A stretch of 19,778 nucleotides of DNA from NCBI GenBank assembly GCA_000431135.1, contig HF987843.1:1-19778 (forward strand), given 5' to 3'. Shown here piece by piece: positions 14,889-19,778 of the stretch (positions within the stretch are counted from its first letter, which is position 1; each line of letters starts with the position of its first letter). A program made the translations under genes and the position numbers. This DNA comes from Clostridium sp. CAG:590. GTDB taxonomy: Bacteria > Bacillota > Clostridia > Lachnospirales > Lachnospiraceae. Below the pieces are notes generated by a model that saw only the letters and a list, made by a program, of their open reading frames with translations, was not told the DNA's origin and ran no database searches.

Positions 14889-16943
14889 ATGAAAGAAGAT
14901 CAGGCAAAAGAACTTGCCTGCCGGATTATGGATTTGTCGGAACAAGCTATGATCGTAATTGATCGGAATAATTATAGTGTTGTTTATGCAAATGCCAAGG
15001 CAAAGGCAATTTTTGGTGAACAGATGACAAATGCAACTTGTTATCTTGCAATGGAGGGTGAGGGTACTCCATGTGAAACTTGTCCGTTTCGGGAGTCAGA
15101 GGAGAAAGATCGGATTGTGGAGCATTATTTCAGACAATTTGATCGGACGGTTCAGGTTAAGATTACTTTTCTGGATTGGTCTGAAGGACAACCGGTAATG
15201 ATATATACTATTTTAGATTCGGATGAACTGTTACTGGCGAGAATGAATCAGGAAGCAAAGACGCAATCCTATGAAGAACAATTACGCTTGTCAGGAGAGT
15301 TATATCAGACGGTGGTAAGCCAGCTCCATACGATGGTTTTTGAATATAATAAGGCACAGAATACATATTCTGTATCTCCGTTATTTAAGGAGAAGTTTGG
15401 AATAGATGAGATCCATAATATTAATTTTCTTTTAGATGATAAGGCAAAATATTTAATATATGAACCGGATTGCGATATATACAATATGCTGTTTACAAGC
15501 AGGGAGGATGACTTTCGGGAAGTTACCTGCCGCCTTCGTATGAATAATGGACAGTTGGTATGGTATCGGATCTGCATTCAGTTTATACGTAATGATAAGG
15601 GACAGATTGTGCGCGTGATCGGCACGTTGAAGGATGTGGATGATGCAACACGTTCTTATGAGACGCTCCGTTACCGGTCTGAATTTGATATGCTGACGAA
15701 TATCCCGAATGTGAATCGTTTTTATGTTGATGCCGGGCGTGCCATTATGGAGGATGAGAGTAATCATTATGCAATCATTTCGTTTGATATCGATAAGTTC
15801 AAACTGATCAATGATCTGTTTGGAATGAGTACAGGCGATGAAGTATTGAAACATATCGCTAATGTGTTGCGTGACAGGGTGCCGGAGAATGGATGGTATT
15901 GCCGCGTGCATTCGGATATGTTTTTAATCTGTATACCGTATAGTAATCGGGGAGATATTATTAAGAAAGTGGAGAAGATCCGGAAGGAAATATATAAGAA
16001 TTCATTTTCTTTTGATGTCAATACAACATATGGCATTTATCTTGTGGAAGATGTGACAATACCGATTAATCTGATGTGCGACCGGGCAACGTTGGCAGCC
16101 AGGACGGTAAAAGGAAATGCCATGAATTTCTGTGCATTTTATGATGAACAGTATCGTGCAGAGATCATTAAGAATACAGAGATTGAGCGGGATATGAATG
16201 CTGCAATATCTCATAAACAGTTTTTGATGTATTTGCAACCGAAGTATAATCTCGTAACAGGGAAGATATGTGGTGCGGAAGTTCTTGCCAGATGGAAACA
16301 CCCGGTCAAAGGACTGATACAGCCGAATGATTTTATTCCGTTATTTGAGCGGAATGGGTTCATATTGCGATTGGATGAATATATGTGGGAGGAAGCCTGT
16401 AAGACGCTTGCGAGATGGCGGGATGAAGGCAGAAAACTTGTTCCACTGTCGGTTAACATATCGAGATATCATATTCAGCATAATGATCTGGTAGGCGCGT
16501 GGAAACGCCTCATCAAAAAATACCGTATTCCGACGTCCTATCTGACGTTAGAGATTACAGAAACGTTCTTTTATGATTCGAAGGACTTATATGAGGTGTT
16601 GGAACAATTGCAGGCAATGGGATTTTTGCTGGAGGTCGATGATTTTGGTGCAGGATATTCCTCTCTTAATATGATCCGTCAGATTCCGGTCGATACGATC
16701 AAGATTGACAAAGATTTCTTAGATAAGAAATTATCCACAGAAAAGGGTAAGATTGTGATCAGCCATACGATCGCTATGGCAAAGGATCTGAAATTAGGTG
16801 TCATTGCTGAAGGAGTTGAGACTAAGGAACATGTGGACTTCCTTAAGTCATCGTCTTGCGATGTTGCACAGGGATTTTTCTTTGCAAAACCAATGCCGGT
16901 TAAGGAGTTTGAACATATTTATTTCGAGGAAGATGGCGAATAA
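14889..16943 (+). CDS. PAS-GGDEF-EAL protein, probable c-di-GMP phosphodiesterase
   Basis: Likely hydrolyses the second messenger cyclic di-GMP under control of N-terminal sensors. The 684 residues carry: a PAS domain (about 10-115) with a Cys cluster C51-x10-C62-x2-C65; a second PAS-like domain (about 140-265); a GGDEF domain whose signature is degraded to HSDMF (341-345), so cyclase activity is unlikely; and an EAL domain with EVL (464-466), the Asn of SVNIS, Glu of LEITET, Asp584-Asp585 in DDFGAGYSS, Lys of IKIDKDF and Glu of IAEGVET, so it looks active. No membrane segment. Start chosen at ATG 14889 after GAGGTGG (14879-14885); the upstream in-frame stretch has no RBS and covers the promoters. 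The dead GGDEF may still bind GTP as an activator, as known in some relatives. Confidence 0.9.
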   Translation: MKEDQAKELACRIMDLSEQAMIVIDRNNYSVVYANAKAKAIFGEQMTNATCYLAMEGEGTPCETCPFRESEEKDRIVEHYFRQFDRTVQVKITFLDWSEGQPVMIYTILDSDELLLARMNQEAKTQSYEEQLRLSGELYQTVVSQLHTMVFEYNKAQNTYSVSPLFKEKFGIDEIHNINFLLDDKAKYLIYEPDCDIYNMLFTSREDDFREVTCRLRMNNGQLVWYRICIQFIRNDKGQIVRVIGTLKDVDDATRSYETLRYRSEFDMLTNIPNVNRFYVDAGRAIMEDESNHYAIISFDIDKFKLINDLFGMSTGDEVLKHIANVLRDRVPENGWYCRVHSDMFLICIPYSNRGDIIKKVEKIRKEIYKNSFSFDVNTTYGIYLVEDVTIPINLMCDRATLAARTVKGNAMNFCAFYDEQYRAEIIKNTEIERDMNAAISHKQFLMYLQPKYNLVTGKICGAEVLARWKHPVKGLIQPNDFIPLFERNGFILRLDEYMWEEACKTLARWRDEGRKLVPLSVNISRYHIQHNDLVGAWKRLIKKYRIPTSYLTLEITETFFYDSKDLYEVLEQLQAMGFLLEVDDFGAGYSSLNMIRQIPVDTIKIDKDFLDKKLSTEKGKIVISHTIAMAKDLKLGVIAEGVETKEHVDFLKSSSCDVAQGFFFAKPMPVKEFEHIYFEEDGE

Positions 16944-16948
16944 TAGAC

Positions 16949-16974
16949 ACATTTCTATGAAATGTAAATTTTTT
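16949..16974 (+). terminator. Weak terminator of the PAS-GGDEF-EAL gene
   Basis: ACATTTC / GAAATGT (16949-16955 and 16959-16965), three-base loop, followed by AAATTTTTT. It lies 5 bases after the stop. Position and U-run are good, but the stem is AT-rich. Confidence 0.5.
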
Positions 16975-17005
16975 GGAATTTTGCATATTTTTTGCATTGG
17001 ATAAC

Positions 17006-17034
17006 TTGACATGATATATATCATGTTGTATAGT
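17006..17034 (+). promoter_or_regulatory. Candidate sigma-A promoter of acpP
   Basis: Perfect TTGACA (17006-17011), 17 bp, TATAGT (17029-17034). Start near 17041, leader about 58 nt. The spacer is occupied by a perfect palindrome, listed separately. Confidence 0.7.
17009..17026. promoter_or_regulatory. Candidate operator in the acpP promoter
   Basis: ACATGATATATATCATGT is a perfect 18-bp palindrome spanning the end of the -35 box and nearly all of the spacer. A bound dimer would block RNA polymerase. By position it suggests a fatty-acid-synthesis repressor (FapR or a MarR-type FabT), but it does not match the FapR consensus I know; the regulator is unidentified. Confidence 0.55.
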
Positions 17035-17098
17035 CAACATTGACAAGAATGGCAGTTATCAGATGGCCAATCATAATGTAAAAGGAGAAAGTAATACT

Positions 17099-17332
17099 AT
17101 GTTAGAAAAGATGAAAGAAATTATCGCTGAACAGCTTAGTGTTGATGAGAGCGAGATCGAATTATCTTCCAATTTCAAGGATGATTTAGGAGCAGATTCA
17201 TTAGATTTGTTTGAGTTAGTAATGGCTCTTGAGGAAGAATATGATGTTGAGATTCCTTCTGAGGAGTTAGAGAACATCGCAACAGTAGAAGATGTTATCG
17301 AGTACTTGAAGGCTCATGGCGTAGAAGCATAA
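17099..17332 (+). CDS. acpP: Acyl carrier protein
   Basis: Carries growing acyl chains on a 4'-phosphopantetheine arm for type II fatty acid synthesis in the cytosol. The 77 residues are the standard length and strongly acidic. The attachment serine is Ser34 in GADSLDLFELVM. AAAGGAG at 17081-17087 precedes the ATG; the in-frame upstream ATG at 17063 has no RBS. It has its own promoter and a strong terminator, and no fab or plsX neighbour in the window, so it is a monocistronic copy. Another acp gene may exist elsewhere in the genome. Confidence 0.95.
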   Translation: MLEKMKEIIAEQLSVDESEIELSSNFKDDLGADSLDLFELVMALEEEYDVEIPSEELENIATVEDVIEYLKAHGVEA

Positions 17333-17351
17333 TATTCGTATTGTAACAGAG

Positions 17352-17415
17352 AGAAACTGCCACATATATAGTGAGATCCAATCGAATCTGCTATGTTATA
17401 TGGCAGTTTCTTTTT
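17352..17415 (+). terminator. Intrinsic terminator of acpP
   Basis: AGAAACTGCCA (17352-17362) pairs with TGGCAGTTTCT (17401-17411), followed by TTTT. The long loop can extend the stem through TATA repeats. On the minus strand the flank is only TCTCTCTG, so it is a weaker stop for the convergent small gene. Confidence 0.8.
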
Positions 17416-17423
17416 GTGCAGAA

Positions 17424-17597
17424 TTACATCTGATGGCGTACAACGCCATATTCATCATCTAATCGGAAAAAGGAGCAATTCGTATTGCGTCCTTGCAGGA
17501 ATTTGACCATATCGTCTTCGTCCAGATTCACATCACACGAATAACATTCCCAATCTTCATCATATACAAAATGTACACACTGATCGCATAAATCCAT
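17424..17597 (-). CDS. Small Cys-rich protein (DUF6472-like)
   Basis: A 57-residue acidic protein below the usual ORF cutoff. It begins MDLCDQCVHFVYDED and ends GVVRHQM, with five cysteines (4, 7, 18, 21, 41) as two CxxC pairs plus one, which suggests a small zinc or iron site. It resembles a family of short Lachnospiraceae proteins that I recall as DUF6472; I cannot verify this here. Supported by a strong RBS, GGAGGTGA, about 6 bases before the ATG, and by stops in frame on both sides. It sits 90 bases downstream of the GH94 gene on the same strand, separated by that gene's terminator, and runs towards acpP. Function unknown. Confidence 0.8.
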   Translation of the reverse strand: MDLCDQCVHFVYDEDWECYSCDVNLDEDDMVKFLQGRNTNCSFFRLDDEYGVVRHQM

Positions 17598-17621
17598 GTT
17601 GCGTCACCTCCGTATCGCATG

Positions 17622-17661
17622 AAATGAAAAGGAGCCACCGCAGGATTCGTGCGGCAGCTCC
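17622..17661 (-). terminator. Intrinsic terminator of the GH94 gene
   Basis: On the minus strand, arms GGAGC..CCGCA / TGCGG..GCTCC (17631-17642 and 17650-17661) with a small CA/CA internal loop, followed by TTTTCATTTC. It lies 27 bases past the GH94 stop. Confidence 0.75.
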
Positions 17662-17687
17662 ACTTATTGTTATATGTTGTTTGGGGA

Positions 17688-19778
17688 TTAGCCCATTACG
17701 ACTTCTACGCTGTGAGTGTTACCGTCTTCAAATACCGGAAGAACGTTACCCTCGATTGCGTTACCGTCTACTGTTACGCTCTTGATACCCTTACATACAT
17801 GATCCGGGTTTGTAACCTTGATATCGTAGGTTGCACCGCGGAACTTACGAGAGATTGTAAGTCCATCCCATTCAGCAGGGATAGAAGGATCAATCTTTAA
17901 TCCGTCGAAGTCCGGCTGAACACCAAGGATGTACTGTGAAATAGCTACCATGTTCCATGCAGCAGTACCGGTTAACCATGAGTTCTTGCCCTGACCAAAG
18001 TTCTTACCTGTCTGTCCGATATCGGAACCGGCATCCTTACCACCGATCATCTGACCGTATACATAAGGCTCTGTCTTGTGGATATCAGAAGTCTCCTCTG
18101 TGAATGCAGGTGCGATCTCTGAATAGTATTTGAATGCCTGATCGCCTTCTCCGGCATAAGCAGCAGCACAGATGATCCATGCGTTGTTATGTGTAAAGAT
18201 ACCGGCATTCTCTTTGTATCCACCCGGATAGGTAGAAATCTCACCGTACTGAACATAGTATTTGGTATATGCAGGATTGTTCAAAACAAGTCCGTGCTTA
18301 GTATTCAGTCTGTCATCGACTGCCTTTAATGTCTTCTTTGTTGCTTCTTCGTCGATATCTGACATAATAGCAAATCCCTGTGGCTCGATGAAAATCTGAC
18401 CTTCTTCACATTCCTTAGAGCCCATCTTCTCGCCATTTGCGTCATAAGCTCTTAAGAACCAGTCGCCGTCCCATGCAGATTCCATGATGTTCTTCTTCAT
18501 CTTATCGATCTCTGCCTGTGCAGCAGCCGCTTCGTCGTCTTTGCCTAAATGCTTCAAAATTGCCACATAGTTTGGACCTGTATATGTAAATAATGTAGCC
18601 ACCATAACAGACTCGGCAATCTTAGAGTAACCACCTTCTGCAGCAAACTTAGGGTTTGTGTAAGTCTGGAAACTCTCGCCCGGTGTATCAGAGTAGCATG
18701 AAAGGTTGATACAGTCATTCCAGTCAGCTCTCATTGCAAGAGGAAGTCCGTGCGGTCCTAAATTATTAACAATCTTATAGAAAGAAGCCTTTAAATGATC
18801 AAGCATTGGTTTTGCTTTTGCGTCATCATTGTCATAAGGAACCATCTCATCCAAAAGTCCCCAGTCACCTGTTTCTTTGATGTATGCAGATACAGAAAGA
18901 ATCATCCATAATGGATCATCGGAGAAGTCTCCACCGATATCAGAATTACCTTTCTTGGTAAGTGGCTGATACTGATGATAACATCCGCCATCCGGAAGCT
19001 GTGTAGATGCAATATCAATAATTCTTTCTCTTGCACGATCCGGAATCTGGTGAACGAAACCGAGAATATCCTGGTTGGAATCACGGAATCCCATTCCACG
19101 ACCGATACCTGACTCAAAGTAAGAAGCAGAACGTGAAAGGTTAAATGTAACCATACACTGATACTGATTCCAGATATTAACCATACGGTCAACCTTGTCA
19201 TCCGGAGTAGATACGTTGAGGATACCGAGAAGCTTATTCCAGGAATCCTTTAATTCTGCCAGACCGGCAGCAACTTTCTCTGCTGTGTTATATTTCTCGA
19301 TCATGGCAAGTGCTTTTTCTTTGTTGATCGTCTTGCCGTCTGCTTCGAACTTCTGATCTACCGGCATCTCTACATATCCAAGAATGAATACTAAAGTCTT
19401 AGACTCGCCCGGAGCAAGTGTAATCTTCTTGAAGTGAGAAGCGATTGGAGACCAGCCATCTGCAAAGGAATCGTTTGCCTTGTTTGCAAGAACAGCCTGT
19501 GGCTCATGGAATCCATTGTAAAGACCGATGAAAGAATCGCGGTCTGTATCATATCCGTCGATCGTGTCATTCACTGTGTAGAATGCAAAATGATTACGAC
19601 GATCTCTGTACTCTGTCTTGTGGTAAATTGTAGATCCGACAACCTCTACACGACCGGTACTGAAGTTTCTCTGGAAGTTGGTACAGTCATCCTGTGCATC
19701 CCATAAACACCACTCTTCAAATGAGAATAAAGAGAATGACTTTTCAGAAGTGCCTTCGTTTGTAAGAACTACCTGCTG
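17688..19778 (-). CDS. Cellobiose phosphorylase, GH94 (5' end outside window)
   Basis: Splits cellobiose with phosphate to glucose 1-phosphate and glucose in the cytosol, saving ATP for cellulose-oligosaccharide users. The frame stays open from the stop at 17688 to the window end at 19778, giving the C-terminal 696 residues of a family of about 800, so roughly 110 N-terminal residues are missing. Seen: the beta-sandwich phrase NHFAFYTVNDTIDGYD, then the (alpha/alpha)6 catalytic barrel with MRADWNDCINL, whose ADWND carries the general-acid aspartate of GH94 (codons around 18714-18725), and the closing GTAAWNM and C-terminal beta cap. The in-frame GTG at 19574 is internal, not the start. Cellobiose is the most likely substrate; longer cellodextrins are the main alternative. 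Confidence 0.88.
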   Translation of the reverse strand, partial: QQVVLTNEGTSEKSFSLFSFEEWCLWDAQDDCTNFQRNFSTGRVEVVGSTIYHKTEYRDRRNHFAFYTVNDTIDGYDTDRDSFIGLYNGFHEPQAVLANKANDSFADGWSPIASHFKKITLAPGESKTLVFILGYVEMPVDQKFEADGKTINKEKALAMIEKYNTAEKVAAGLAELKDSWNKLLGILNVSTPDDKVDRMVNIWNQYQCMVTFNLSRSASYFESGIGRGMGFRDSNQDILGFVHQIPDRARERIIDIASTQLPDGGCYHQYQPLTKKGNSDIGGDFSDDPLWMILSVSAYIKETGDWGLLDEMVPYDNDDAKAKPMLDHLKASFYKIVNNLGPHGLPLAMRADWNDCINLSCYSDTPGESFQTYTNPKFAAEGGYSKIAESVMVATLFTYTGPNYVAILKHLGKDDEAAAAQAEIDKMKKNIMESAWDGDWFLRAYDANGEKMGSKECEEGQIFIEPQGFAIMSDIDEEATKKTLKAVDDRLNTKHGLVLNNPAYTKYYVQYGEISTYPGGYKENAGIFTHNNAWIICAAAYAGEGDQAFKYYSEIAPAFTEETSDIHKTEPYVYGQMIGGKDAGSDIGQTGKNFGQGKNSWLTGTAAWNMVAISQYILGVQPDFDGLKIDPSIPAEWDGLTISRKFRGATYDIKVTNPDHVCKGIKSVTVDGNAIEGNVLPVFEDGNTHSVEVVMG

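Overview
The window looks like a chromosomal segment of an anaerobic, AT-rich Firmicute of the class Clostridia, most likely a member of the Lachnospiraceae. Reasons: the clostridial-type spoIID/spoIIQ pair, strong AGGAGG-type ribosome binding sites, several TTG starts, a tiny CxxC/CxxC protein of a kind I associate with Lachnospiraceae, and a carbohydrate diet read from a GH94 cellobiose phosphorylase and a glycogen phosphorylase. I cannot name a species. No rRNA, tRNA, insertion sequence, prophage or CRISPR array was seen; this is core chromosome rather than a mobile island.

Layout. (1) 48-5997: pyrG (CTP synthase, minus) is divergent from ftsH (membrane AAA protease, TTG start, structured leader, acidic tail built from a 36-bp tandem repeat), which is followed by uvrC (excision nuclease). 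(2) 6008-8167: a terminator shared by the convergent uvrC and a small PH-domain gene (minus); divergent from the latter is a secreted N-acetylmuramoyl-L-alanine amidase with about eight cell-wall-binding repeats. (3) 8275-10746: glgP, a single gene with its own promoter and a perfect 12-bp terminator. (4) 10817-14262: a three-gene envelope cluster, spoIID-like, a YkuD L,D-transpeptidase with C-terminal Ig-like modules, and spoIIQ-like. Both sporulation homologues lack residues normally needed for catalysis. (5) 14361-16943: perR (minus) divergent from a PAS-GGDEF-EAL protein whose GGDEF is degenerate and whose EAL looks intact. (6) 17099-17597: acpP with a perfect palindrome in its promoter, and a convergent 57-residue Cys-rich protein. 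(7) 17688-19778: a GH94 cellobiose phosphorylase (minus), cut by the window end.

The most interesting place is 10766-10820. The intrinsic terminator of glgP, a near-perfect sigma-E-type promoter (GCATATA, 14 bp, CATACACT) and the Shine-Dalgarno sequence of spoIID are superimposed on about 50 bp. As inference, read-through RNA from glgP would hide the spoIID ribosome site in the terminator stem, while RNA started at the sigma-E promoter would lack the 5' arm and leave it open. With the degenerate SpoIID and SpoIIQ and an L,D-transpeptidase between them, the cluster may be a modified engulfment or cortex machine. The other candidate control elements are the perR operator and the acpP operator. 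Promoter, operator and terminator calls are by eye only.
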